Of a stretch of 64,000 nucleotides of DNA, positions 27,088-36,140 are shown in pieces. The stretch lies in the NCBI RefSeq assembly GCF_000219915.2, contig NC_017964.1, positions 3,968,001 to 4,032,000 of the forward strand. The letters are read 5' to 3'. The DNA is from Advenella kashmirensis WT001 (GTDB taxonomy: Bacteria; Pseudomonadota; Gammaproteobacteria; Burkholderiales; Burkholderiaceae_B). The stretch's first letter is position 1; the number at the start of each line of letters is the position of its first letter. The position numbers and the translations under genes are program-made. The notes beneath the pieces are model-generated. The model was not told the DNA's origin and made no database searches. It saw only the letters and a program-made list of their open reading frames with translations.

Positions 27088-28262
27088 ATGGCCATTATTG
27101 ATTCAAACACCACATTCCGCGGCTACAGAAGAGACAACGGACGCGTCGGCATTCGTAATCACGTTGTGATTCTGCCTGTAGACGATATTTCAAACGCCGC
27201 CGTTGAAGCGGTCGCCAACAACATCAAGGGCACTATCGGCATTCCCCACCCATACGGACGCCTGCAGTTTGGCGCCGACCTTGATTTGCACTTTCGCACA
27301 CTGATCGGCACGGGATGCAACCCCAACGTTGCCGCCGTCGTCGTGATCGGCATTGAAGAAGGCTGGACCAAGAAAGTGGTCGATGCCATCGCCCAGACCG
27401 GTAAACCAGTAGCGGGTTTTTCCATTGAACTGCACGGCGATCACGACACCATTATGCGCGCCTCCAAAAAAGCCAAGGAATTTGTGCATTACGCCACGGC
27501 ACTGGAGCGTGTAGAGTGCCCATTTCCGAGCTTTGGGTCTCCACCAAATGCGGTGAATCTGATACCACATCGGGCTGCGGCGCCAATCCGACCGTAGGCG
27601 ATGCCTTTGACAAACTGTACGCCACTGGCAATACACTTGTGTTTGGCGAGACATCCGAACTGACCGGCGGAGAACAAATCGTGGCCGCCCGCTGCGCCAA
27701 CGACAAAGTGCGCGAAGACTTCATGTTCATGTTCAATCGCTATCAGGACATGATCAATCGCTGGAAAACGTCTGATCTGTCCGAATCACAGCCGACCAAA
27801 GGCAATATTGCCGGCGGCCTGACCACGATTGAAGAAAAAGCGCTGGGTAATATCCAGAAAATCGGCAAAAAATGCATGGTTGATGGCGTGCTGGACAAGG
27901 CCGAAGCACCCACAGGCAAAGGTCTTTGGTTCATGGATTCGTCTTCGGCCGCCGCAGAAATGGTCACGCTTTGCGCGGCTTCTGGCTATGCCGTACACTT
28001 TTTCCCCACTGGACAGGGCAATGTGATCGGCAATCCAATCCTGCCTGTCATCAAAATTTGCGCTAACCCGCGTACAGTCAGAACCATGTCAGAGCACGTG
28101 GACGTGGATACGTCAGGCCTGCTGCAGCGTGAAATCAACCTGGACCAGGCAGGAGACAAACTGCTTGAATGCATGCTGGCAACCGCCAACGGTCGCTGGA
28201 CATCTGCCGAAGCACTGGGCCATCGCGAATTTGTTCTGACCCGTCTGTTCGAAAGTGCGTAA
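27088..28262 (+). CDS. suyB: (2R)-sulfolactate sulfo-lyase subunit beta (one frame break)
   Basis: A UxaA-family large subunit. [40 protein letters not shown] and [20 protein letters not shown] lead to ALERVEC. A missing C in the CCC run 27519-27521 shifts the frame before [20 protein letters not shown]. The rest is intact: [59 protein letters not shown] and [14 protein letters not shown]. Repaired length is about 391 residues, close to known SuyB. The conserved cysteines and the [14 protein letters not shown] block are family hallmarks. It is probably the catalytic subunit that releases sulfite. Confidence 0.82.
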
Positions 28263-28325
28263 ACCCTGGCGGCCGGTATAAAAAACCAGGCCGGCCGCCA
28301 CTCACAATCGTGGAGGAGACACCCC

Positions 28326-29324
28326 ATGAAACATCGTCACACCGCAACAAAACGCAGCATACTCAAATTCGGACTGTTGTCATTGTTCTGTGCAGGTACC
28401 ACGATTGTGGCCCCAGCGGCGCAGGCTGAGTTCAAGCCCAGTCAATATATTACCTACATTGTTCCTTTCGCTCCTGGCGGACTGACCGACGTGGCTGCCC
28501 GTATGGTCGCCAAGGGCGTAGGCGATAAAACCGGCTGGAATATCGTGGTCAACAACAAGGCCGGCGCCAATGGCAACCTGGGACCCGCGGAAGCGGCCCG
28601 CGCCAAACCGGATGGCAACACCTGGCTGGCCATTACCATGACTCATGCGGTCAATAAAACGCTGTTCGGACCCAAGGCCGGCTACGACATCGAAACAGAC
28701 TTTGTTCCCGTCGCAAAAATTGCCTCGTCCGCCATCATGGTTGTCGTGCCGCAGAACAGCCCCATCAAAACCCTGCAGGACCTGATCGACACCGCCAAGA
28801 AGAAAACGCTCAACGTCGGCAGCAGCGGTACCGGTACACCCCCGCATATTGCGGCTGCCCTGTTCCAGGAACTGACCAACACCAAAATGACACATGTGCC
28901 CTATAAAGGGGGTGCACCCTCCATGGTGGATCTGATCGGCGGACAAATAGACGTGGTGTTCTCCAACTATCCGGAATCGCTGTCCTATGTACAGCAAGGC
29001 AAGCTGCGGGCGCTGGCTATTACATCTGAAAAACGCGCCGCTGCCGTGCCGGACGTGCCCACGACGGCAGAAGCCGGTTTGCCCAAGCTTATGGTGGACA
29101 ACTTCACCGGCCTGATGGCGCCCAAAGGCGCCGATCCGGCCCTGATCAAGGAGATCAGCGACAAGGTAACGGCCGCTGTTGGAGAAAAGGCCATGGGTGA
29201 GCAACTGACCAAACTCGGATTCATCCCCGACCCCATGGGCTCTGACCAGTTCAAGACCTATCTGCATGAGCAGATCGAAAAACTGGCCAAAACCATCAAA
29301 GATGCCAATATCAAAGTCAACTGA
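28326..29324 (+). CDS. Bug/TctC-family periplasmic receptor, candidate sulfolactate binder
   Basis: A 332-residue receptor with signal sequence (GTTIVAPAAQAE), IVPFAPGGLTDVAARMVAK, WNIVVNNKAGANGNLGPAEA, VGSSGTGTPPHIAAALFQEL and HVPYKGGAPSMVDLIGGQID. It lies between suyB and the slcC-like gene, so uptake of sulfolactate or a similar sulfonated C3 acid is the natural guess. As with the other Bug genes here, no TctA/TctB partner is nearby; a shared transporter elsewhere would be needed. A GTGGAGGAG ribosome site lies just upstream. Confidence 0.88.
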   Translation: MKHRHTATKRSILKFGLLSLFCAGTTIVAPAAQAEFKPSQYITYIVPFAPGGLTDVAARMVAKGVGDKTGWNIVVNNKAGANGNLGPAEAARAKPDGNTWLAITMTHAVNKTLFGPKAGYDIETDFVPVAKIASSAIMVVVPQNSPIKTLQDLIDTAKKKTLNVGSSGTGTPPHIAAALFQELTNTKMTHVPYKGGAPSMVDLIGGQIDVVFSNYPESLSYVQQGKLRALAITSEKRAAAVPDVPTTAEAGLPKLMVDNFTGLMAPKGADPALIKEISDKVTAAVGEKAMGEQLTKLGFIPDPMGSDQFKTYLHEQIEKLAKTIKDANIKVN

Positions 29325-29350
29325 ATCACACCGGGAATCTGACATTTAAC

Positions 29351-30286
29351 ATGACCAACACAATTGTCATCTCTGAATTTATGGATGAACCGGCAGTAGA
29401 GCGCCTGCGCCAGATCGCACAGGTGGACTATCGGCCGGAACTTGTAGACAACCAGGAAGCATTGCTTCAAAGTCTGGCCAATGCCACTGCCCTGATCGTA
29501 CGCAATCGCACCCAGGTTAATGCCCAACTGCTGGCGCACGCCCCCAGGCTGCAGGTGGTGGGCCGCCTGGGCGTTGGCCTGGACAATATCGATATGGACC
29601 TGTGCGCAGACAAAGGCATCACCGTTTACCCGGCCGTAGGCGCCAATGCACAGGCAGTTGCCGAGTATGTGATTGCAACCACATTCGTGCTGCTGCGAGG
29701 CGCTTATCTGGCCAGTGCCCAGGTAACAGCCGGCAAATGGCCGCGCCCCCAACTCAGTAATGGTCTGGAGGTGGCAGGACGTACGCTCGGCCTGGTGGGC
29801 TTCGGCGGCATAGGCCAGCTTACCGCCAGGCTGGCAAGCGCACTGGGCATGAAGATCGCCGCATACGATCCCATGATCAACTCAGACAGCCCTATCTGGG
29901 CCGGCACCGGCGCAATGCAAATGTCATTGGACGAATTGTTGCAACACAGTGACGTTGTGAGCCTGCATACCCCGTTGACAAAGGAGACCCGCCATCTGAT
30001 CAATGCCAGCCGCATTGCCAGGATGAAAGCGCAAGCCGTTCTGATCAATACCTCACGCGGTGGGATTGTGGATGAGCAGGCATTGGTGGCGGCCCTGCAG
30101 GCCGGCAAACTGCTCGGCGCAGCGCTGGATGTCTTTGAGGATGAGCCGGTAAAGGCGAAAAACAGTCTGCCGGATATGCCAAACCTGATATTGACGCCAC
30201 ATATTGCCGGATTAACGCAAGAAGCCAATGAGCGGGTGTCGGGGGTGATTGCGGAGAAAGTGATGGGGTATTTAGAGGGGAAATGA
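29351..30286 (+). CDS. slcC: D-isomer-specific 2-hydroxyacid dehydrogenase, (S)-sulfolactate dehydrogenase-like
   Basis: A 311-residue NAD-dependent dehydrogenase. It shows VVISEFMDEPAVERL, RLGVGLDNIDMDLCADKGI, the Rossmann motif LGLVGFGGIGQLTARLASAL, INTSRGGIVDEQALVAAL (Arg), the Glu in DVFEDEPV and the catalytic His in LTPHIAGLTQEANERVSG. The MDEPAVERL opening and the location next to suyAB recall SlcC of sulfolactate degraders, which oxidises (S)-sulfolactate to sulfopyruvate. The companion (R)-sulfolactate dehydrogenase (ComC/SlcD) is not in the window. A phosphoglycerate-dehydrogenase-like role on another hydroxyacid remains possible. Confidence 0.75.
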   Translation: MTNTIVISEFMDEPAVERLRQIAQVDYRPELVDNQEALLQSLANATALIVRNRTQVNAQLLAHAPRLQVVGRLGVGLDNIDMDLCADKGITVYPAVGANAQAVAEYVIATTFVLLRGAYLASAQVTAGKWPRPQLSNGLEVAGRTLGLVGFGGIGQLTARLASALGMKIAAYDPMINSDSPIWAGTGAMQMSLDELLQHSDVVSLHTPLTKETRHLINASRIARMKAQAVLINTSRGGIVDEQALVAALQAGKLLGAALDVFEDEPVKAKNSLPDMPNLILTPHIAGLTQEANERVSGVIAEKVMGYLEGK

Positions 30287-30447
30287 CAGAAACAGTTGTA
30301 TTTTGGCCTATTCTGCAACCAGAAGGTTGGGCGCCTAATAGGCTAAAAAGCCACAAATCACAGCAAAAACACTAATGACTCAAATGCTGATCATGCCGCT
30401 ATAATGACAGAAATACTAAAAATACAATAAGTGATAAGGGAGACGGT

Positions 30448-30675
30448 ATGAAGATGTTTTCTATCTACTCAGGCCAGGAGCCGGAGGAACTCAATGCAGT
30501 ACATACAAATGTCCTTGTGTGCAATGCCTGTGCGGCTTCTGAAATGAGCGCGTTCGAAGATGCCGATGAAATGATCGAAGTTCCCTGCGATCCCAGTTAT
30601 GAAGATCGCTGCAAACTCTGCGGCAAGACGTTTGAGCAGGAAATAGAAGAGCACGCTGCAGTGCGAGTCCGCTGA
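30448..30675 (+). CDS. Small cysteine-rich protein of unknown function
   Basis: A 75-residue acidic protein with two CxxC-type pairs (VCNACAAS and RCKLCGKTFEQ) plus a Cys in VPCDPSYED, suggesting a zinc-ribbon-like fold. AAGGGAGACGGT precedes the ATG. I do not recognise the family. It sits alone between the sulfolactate operon and the capsule locus, and the 160 bases before it include a GCCTATT/AATAGGC dyad. Confidence 0.65.
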   Translation: MKMFSIYSGQEPEELNAVHTNVLVCNACAASEMSAFEDADEMIEVPCDPSYEDRCKLCGKTFEQEIEEHAAVRVR

Positions 30676-30749
30676 CGGCAGCGGCGCCCTCCGCTTATCT
30701 GGCGCATATTTCGGGGGGAGGCATGGCGGTCATCCTCGACGGTCTGCTC

Positions 30750-32771
30750 CTAGCGTTTGCCGCGAAGCCGGGCGATCAATCCTAACGCAGGGCGTATCGC
30801 CTTGCGCCATGGGGGCATTGCGCTTATCCCTGCGGCCTTCCAGTCCAGCAACTCATCCAGGGCGCTTTCCGGAGTGGTGTAGCGACCAGAGCGCCGGCTC
30901 ACGTAGCATGGATATAAAATAAGCACGCCGGCGACCAGTTCATCCAGGGACAGCGTACGATCACGCCGCGCAACGGGGTTCTTGTCGTCCGTCAGCCCCC
31001 AGCCAGCATAAAAAGGCTGCCCGAACGTGACCACCTTGCGGCCACGCAACAGTGCCTCAAAGCCGGCCAGCGAGGTCAATACATGCACTTCGTCAACCGA
31101 CGCAAACAGCTCGCCTATCGGATAATCCACCACAACTTCATTACACCAATCCAATGCCTGCTGCTCATTTTGTCCGGCGTCGCGCAGGCCAGCCACCACA
31201 TCCGGATGCGGTTTATAAACGACATAGGCATCCGGATTGGCATTGCGCACCGCCTTGAGCAGATCCATATTGCGTCGGACCGGAGACCCATATTTGATGG
31301 AAGCATCCGTTTCCACCTGCCCCGGCACCAGAATCACACGTGTGATCCCCGCAGGACGCTGCCAGCGTCCGGAACCGACGTTATATTTGGTCAGGTTCGC
31401 GGCCACAATCCGCTCACGAAGTGCCGCGGCACGCCCGCGCAGCGTATCGTCAAATACCGCCGTTCGCAAAATAGTTTCCAGATCCGAGGCACGGCTGGAA
31501 TCATAATAAATGCCGGTTCGGTCAATCACCCAGGATAAGGGCTGCACCAGATCGGCGCCCAGGCCCACCGAACGCAGGAAACCATCTTCCAGAAACACGC
31601 GTTGCCGGGCAAATTGCGTCACATCCGCAGGCCGGCCCCAGACCGCCAGGGTCCCCTCTCCGGGAAAATCGCTGGCTTTTTCCAGGAACCGAACCTCTGA
31701 GCCCTGGAAAAACCGCTGCACGATGGGCTTTTTCCAGCGGGAAAAGTTCGGTGCATAGACAGGCGAAGCAAAACGGTTACGCATGCGACGTTGCAACCCC
31801 ATCCACTCAATCAGTCTTTCTGGCTCGCAGCGTGTGCCAGTTTCCGGGTCCAGGTAGCGCGCGTAGCGAACCAGTGCTGCATGTACCAACTGCTCCAGCG
31901 AGGCCGGCTGACGGCGCACGGGCGCCGCCTGGGCATCCGTGGTCAGCCCGTATCCCGCATAAAACGGCATGCCAAATGTAAAGACAGGTTTGCCCCATAG
32001 CAGCGCTTCGAACCCGACCTGAGAAGTCACGGTATACACAGCTTGTGCCTGCTCTATAAGACGCACCGGATGGACATTATCAACCAGAATCCGAACGCGC
32101 GGGTTATTCTGCAGCTCAGCCAGATCAAAGTGCCCTTTCTTGTGGCCGGCAAATACATCCGGGTGAATCTTGATCAACACGTCGCAATCGGCATGTTGCC
32201 GCAACGCGCAATCGAGCATCACAGTAAAGTCTTCTGGCGAGGCCTGACCATAGCGCAGGGAGGCATCCCCAAACGTCTGGTCGGCCAGCAGCACGTATCG
32301 GGCGGGCAGCGAACCGGCAAATTCGGGCAAATGGTTGTATTTGGAAACGCGATTCTGGCGCCAGAGCGAGATGAGTGCCTGTGCCCGAGCGGTGGCAGCG
32401 GGATCCAGCGGTTGCGCGGCCAGATGTTCCAGCCAGGACGGGCTGCCGGCATCGTAATAAATCCCCTGGTGATCAAACACCACGGACAACGGCGGTTCGT
32501 CTACCCCCAGGCCAACGGAACGCAAAAAGCCGTCTTCCAGCAAACAGAACCGCCCGCCAGCAGAAGCGGCCAACCGGGCTGCTCGTAAACCGCTATTTTT
32601 GCGGCCCCAACCCAACCGCACTGCTTTGTTCGCCGTGCCAAGCCAGCTAATTTTCAGCGGTGCGTCCAGAAATGCAGGCAATGTGCGGTTGCGCCAAAGA
32701 CCGATATCCAATGGGCTGACAACATACGATGAAACCTGCGGATCAACCATCGCCTGCTGCCTGCCGGTCAT
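30750..32771 (-). CDS. kpsC: Capsule polysaccharide beta-Kdo transferase KpsC (LipB)
   Basis: A 673-residue protein with two homologous glycosyltransferase halves, as in KpsC. Half 1 has LLEDGFLRSVGLGVDEPPLS, IYYDAGSPSWLEHL and GFEALLWGKPVFTFGMPFYA. Half 2 repeats FLEDGFLRSVGLGADLVQPL, IYYDSSRASDLETIL and GFEALLRGRKVVTFGQPFYA. With KpsS it builds the poly-Kdo linker on phosphatidylglycerol that anchors and marks ABC-exported capsules. Its ATG overlaps the stop of the upstream CgeB-like gene (ATGA), indicating coupling. It closes this end of the capsule locus. Confidence 0.93.
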   Translation of the reverse strand: MTGRQQAMVDPQVSSYVVSPLDIGLWRNRTLPAFLDAPLKISWLGTANKAVRLGWGRKNSGLRAARLAASAGGRFCLLEDGFLRSVGLGVDEPPLSVVFDHQGIYYDAGSPSWLEHLAAQPLDPAATARAQALISLWRQNRVSKYNHLPEFAGSLPARYVLLADQTFGDASLRYGQASPEDFTVMLDCALRQHADCDVLIKIHPDVFAGHKKGHFDLAELQNNPRVRILVDNVHPVRLIEQAQAVYTVTSQVGFEALLWGKPVFTFGMPFYAGYGLTTDAQAAPVRRQPASLEQLVHAALVRYARYLDPETGTRCEPERLIEWMGLQRRMRNRFASPVYAPNFSRWKKPIVQRFFQGSEVRFLEKASDFPGEGTLAVWGRPADVTQFARQRVFLEDGFLRSVGLGADLVQPLSWVIDRTGIYYDSSRASDLETILRTAVFDDTLRGRAAALRERIVAANLTKYNVGSGRWQRPAGITRVILVPGQVETDASIKYGSPVRRNMDLLKAVRNANPDAYVVYKPHPDVVAGLRDAGQNEQQALDWCNEVVVDYPIGELFASVDEVHVLTSLAGFEALLRGRKVVTFGQPFYAGWGLTDDKNPVARRDRTLSLDELVAGVLILYPCYVSRRSGRYTTPESALDELLDWKAAGISAMPPWRKAIRPALGLIARLRGKR

Positions 32772-33832
32772 GCATTCAGTTCCAGCGTTTGCACCAACTG
32801 CTGCAAACGATCTTCCCAGGTGTGATTAGCCAGGACAAACTCTGCACCCGCACGGGCACGCGCCAGATCGTCGTCCGAAGGGCCATGCTTGAGTCGTTCG
32901 AATGTTGCCATCATTTCCTCCCGGGTGCTGACCACATGGCAAAAGTCGCTGAACATGCGTTCCATTGACAGACTCGGATTGGACACAATGACCGCGCCGC
33001 AAGCCAAAGCTTCTATAAGACGGCGCGAATACATACTTGGCGAATCTACAATCGTGTTGACATTCAGCGTTACCAGGTTGTCTTTATACACCATCGCGGT
33101 TGCCTCATGCTTAATGGCATGCCGCACCTGCACAGAAGGCAATGCCGGATAACGGTAATGAGCCGCCTTCCGATCGGAATTACGATCGTAAACAATCAAA
33201 CCCAGCCCGGAGTCTGAACAGGCCTGGAAAGCAGCATCCTGCCAATACCGGCGAACATCATGCATATGTTTGCTGTAACTGCCCACAAAATTGGCCGTAT
33301 GGTATTTAAAATCAAACCCGGTAAAACGATGAAAAAGCGGCTGCACCGGAAACGGGAGGGTGCCCACATGCACATTCTCTGCCACATGCTGCCGGTAGCG
33401 GGGAATGCAGGTTTCATCCACTGTAAAAATATAATCGAATAAACGGGCCGAATCGATAAACCGCTCAAAATGCACCCCGTCTTCCTTGTTCCAGAACACG
33501 GTCGGAATGCCCTGCTTTCTGGCATATTTCACCAGTTTTTTCAAAGACTTATTATTGCGATCCGGATGATCTGGATAAGCGGCAACCTGGAATTTCCAGG
33601 ACTCGTCAATTCCCTTCCAGGCCGATTCAACAAAAACCAGGTCGGGCTTCCAGAATTTGAGCAAATGCTTATAGTTCAGGGGCGACAGGTTTTTGACCCT
33701 GGCATTCTGGCTGATACAGACACGCGTGAATTCATCAGAGATCAGCGCGATTTTCAGGTGGGCAAAACGACCACCGGGGAGGATGGGCGTTCCTCCCAAA
33801 GGAGACTTCAGAGAGTTAAGAAAACTTATCAC
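32768..33832 (-). CDS. CgeB-family glycosyltransferase-like protein
   Basis: The 354-residue protein resembles CgeB-type glycosyltransferases. Key segments are ISDEFTRVCISQNARVKNL, WKPDLVFVESAWKGIDESWK, IPTVFWNKEDGVHFERF, DYIFTVDETCIPRYR and the C-terminal donor-site-like RRLIEALACGAVIVSNPSLS. The same series of motifs occurs in residues 83-395 of the 1144-residue protein at 51388-54822, so they are paralogues. It probably adds or modifies a capsule sugar. It is coupled to kpsC. Donor and acceptor are unknown. Confidence 0.75.
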   Translation of the reverse strand: MISFLNSLKSPLGGTPILPGGRFAHLKIALISDEFTRVCISQNARVKNLSPLNYKHLLKFWKPDLVFVESAWKGIDESWKFQVAAYPDHPDRNNKSLKKLVKYARKQGIPTVFWNKEDGVHFERFIDSARLFDYIFTVDETCIPRYRQHVAENVHVGTLPFPVQPLFHRFTGFDFKYHTANFVGSYSKHMHDVRRYWQDAAFQACSDSGLGLIVYDRNSDRKAAHYRYPALPSVQVRHAIKHEATAMVYKDNLVTLNVNTIVDSPSMYSRRLIEALACGAVIVSNPSLSMERMFSDFCHVVSTREEMMATFERLKHGPSDDDLARARAGAEFVLANHTWEDRLQQLVQTLELNA

Positions 33833-33876
33833 GAATTATTGTGTTTAAAAGGCCATGCTACTTATAAGGCGAAACA

Positions 33877-33887
33877 CACGCTCCGCC
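33877..33887 (-). promoter_or_regulatory. ops/JUMPstart-like element in the kpsC operon leader
   Basis: On the minus strand, 45-55 bases before the CgeB-like start, lies GGCGGAGCGTG, one base short of the ops consensus GGCGGTAGCGTG that recruits RfaH in enterobacterial capsule and LPS operons. The position in an untranslated leader is right. The missing T and the different bacterial class make this only a candidate. Confidence 0.3.
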
Positions 33888-33977
33888 TGTTATTATGCGT
33901 GTCATAATTGTAACGCTTATTCAGAGCGCAAAGACTCAATCAATGCAAAGCATTGCCTATAGCACAACACAAATAAC

Positions 33978-34011
33978 AAATGGGTAAGCAGATAAATCTG
34001 CTTACCCATTT
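33978..34011. terminator. Long perfect hairpin downstream of Hint gene
   Basis: AAATGGGTAAGCAGAT and ATCTGCTTACCCATTT form a perfect 16-bp inverted repeat around AA, with T-rich tails on both sides. It lies 70 bases beyond the stop of the minus-strand Hint gene and should terminate it before the CgeB-kpsC unit. Confidence 0.8.
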
Positions 34012-34081
34012 TTCTACTTACCCACAGCGGTCCTGATATTGATGACTCAAGCCCACATATCGGGTGACTAACTTACGTGCA

Positions 34082-35710
34082 TTACGCAGCTTTAACAGCT
34101 TTCTCTGATGCTGTCTCGAGCCAGTACGTGTACGTACGCAGCACGGTCAGTTCCAGTGTAGCTTTACCGGCTGACTGAATAACGCCAGCAGGAATTACTG
34201 CAGAGCCCGTTGTCCAGCGCATGGCAGTCCCTTTTACGTCCTGGGGCTGGTTCATGCCGCTGATACGGCTGTCCATCAGATCAATATCGTGACGGCCATT
34301 GCTGTCTGTGAAGGCAATAGCTGACAGGCCAACACCAACGCGACGGATGTCACGACGTGCCAGATGCGTTACGTCACGCACCAGTGAAGAGCGCGATACG
34401 ATACGCACGTCACCGGCGTTTTCTGGCAGTTCAAAGCGGTATACGCCTTCTTTGACGAACTCTGGTGTTGCCTGAATGATACGACCGTTCACTTCTACGC
34501 ACAGGGCTGCGTCTGTAGTGCGCTGGGCACCTGTCAGCAGCTCTGCACGAGCCAGCAACTGCTTGCGAATGGCTTCAACAACAGCGCCTTCACGTGCAAT
34601 AACGATGCCTTCGATGTTCGGACGGCCTTCTGATGGGCCAAAATCCGGATTCATGGCAACTTCATCTGCATTCTGGAACATAGAACGGTTACCCATATCT
34701 ACGTAAGACTCTGCAGGCACGCCTTCGGCCAGGATAATATCGAACTGCTCCAGCTCAACGTGGAAATACTCAAATGAGCGACGATCAAACTGCTGAACAA
34801 TTGTCTGGCCATTGACCAGCATCATTGCAGGAACCAGCGCGCCGTTGAACTCCAGGTGGTGACCAGGAGACACGACCAGATCAGCGTGAGGCACATTGTC
34901 TGCAATGGCGTCTTTTTTGATCAGGATAGGGAATGCGCGTACGGCATCCTTGGCAGGAATACGGTTTTTGTACAGTGTGCGATGACCCAGCCATTTGACT
35001 GTTGCAACGCCGCCAGAGGCAGTAATAACTTTGTCGCCGGCTACCAGAGATTCAACCGTTTTTTCGCCTTCAGGTGTAGCAATGTGCGTGCCTTTGAGGA
35101 AGCAAGCATATGTCATGGAACCACCATTGAAAACGACTTGAGTTGGATCCAGACCATCGGCATTGAAACGACCGACGGTAAGACCGTTTGCGTCACGGAA
35201 AATCAGATCACCATTGACGTATTCACCGCTGGTTGCTCCAACCACGTTAATCTGGTCACCAGCTGAAATATTAGTAAGGTTAGGGAAACCCGACAGATCC
35301 AACGTCAAACCGCCTGAGTCAAACGTAAAAGTTGACGTACCTGTGTCACCCATGTCTATATTGACCGTGTTTAGCGCGCCAAGATTGATAGCTGCGGGAG
35401 ACATCGTAAACGAAGAATTATCGCTCAAATTGTAGTTAAACGTGTTCCCAATGTTAACGCCAGCAAGACCGCCCATGACCACATCAACGTTTTCGCCGAT
35501 GTTTACATTTTGCGTAGTAACCAATCCAAGCGCTACAGTTTGATTCAGCGTCAAAGCACCAGGCAAATCATCAACGTTGGTAATATTCAGCGTCTTAGTA
35601 CCTATGGCACCAGCGCCTACGCTGACGTCCAGTACGGAATCGTTGGGATCCTGATTTTGATCATAATTTTGAGTGCTTGCACCCAAGAGTGTAAAGTCAA
35701 TAGTAGCCAT
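34082..35710 (-). CDS. Hint (hedgehog/intein) domain protein
   Basis: A 542-residue protein. Residues 1-200 are a Gly/Asn/Thr-rich beta-strand region (TLNITNVDDLPGALTLNQTV, GLTLDLSGFPNLTNISAGDQ) like secreted or surface proteins. A Hint_2-type domain begins at C203: CFLKGTHIATPEGEKTVESL, VAGDKVITASGG and VVSPGHHLEFNGALVPAMML. The remaining 200 residues include VRIVSRSSLVRDVTHLARRD. Cys after a Tyr-Ala junction and the GHHL His pair fit self-cleaving Hint chemistry, which could process or attach the N-terminal part. No signal peptide is evident; export may be by a non-classical route. AGGTGA lies 5 bases before the ATG. Its role in a capsule locus is unknown. Confidence 0.75.
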   Translation of the reverse strand: MATIDFTLLGASTQNYDQNQDPNDSVLDVSVGAGAIGTKTLNITNVDDLPGALTLNQTVALGLVTTQNVNIGENVDVVMGGLAGVNIGNTFNYNLSDNSSFTMSPAAINLGALNTVNIDMGDTGTSTFTFDSGGLTLDLSGFPNLTNISAGDQINVVGATSGEYVNGDLIFRDANGLTVGRFNADGLDPTQVVFNGGSMTYACFLKGTHIATPEGEKTVESLVAGDKVITASGGVATVKWLGHRTLYKNRIPAKDAVRAFPILIKKDAIADNVPHADLVVSPGHHLEFNGALVPAMMLVNGQTIVQQFDRRSFEYFHVELEQFDIILAEGVPAESYVDMGNRSMFQNADEVAMNPDFGPSEGRPNIEGIVIAREGAVVEAIRKQLLARAELLTGAQRTTDAALCVEVNGRIIQATPEFVKEGVYRFELPENAGDVRIVSRSSLVRDVTHLARRDIRRVGVGLSAIAFTDSNGRHDIDLMDSRISGMNQPQDVKGTAMRWTTGSAVIPAGVIQSAGKATLELTVLRTYTYWLETASEKAVKAA

Positions 35711-36140
35711 TATTCACCTATCCATAAAAGTTGAATTTATTAATTTTGGTTGCATGAATTGCAACTCGAAGCACATCAACTAGCTATACAGATATATCTC
35801 GACACAACTACCTGAAAAATAGACGTTTATACGTACGAATTTTCAATATGTCGATAAAACCGGAAACATTTCATGGGTAGACTCCCATTCATTTGAAATA
35901 TTTCGTATGTGATTATTACATGGGAAATCTGATGAAACAAGTTTGCATAGTCCTGAATGATTGCTTATCGCGACAATTATCTCTGTTTAGCTCTATTTTT
36001 AGGGTAAACACCTAGAAAAAATGTCATTGTATATTCAGGAATATGACATTCTAGAGTTGATGCGGCATTCAAGACGGGTAGATCCGAAAAAAATATGTTC
36101 AAACGTATTCAACTGCAAGTTAACGCAACTCACCCTTCCC
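35711..36140. other. AT-rich intergenic region
   Basis: This contains the likely promoter of the minus-strand Hint gene and the 3' end region of manC. A small dyad, ATGGG-TAGACT-CCCAT, sits at 35873-35888. No coding frame with a plausible start was found. Confidence 0.5.
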
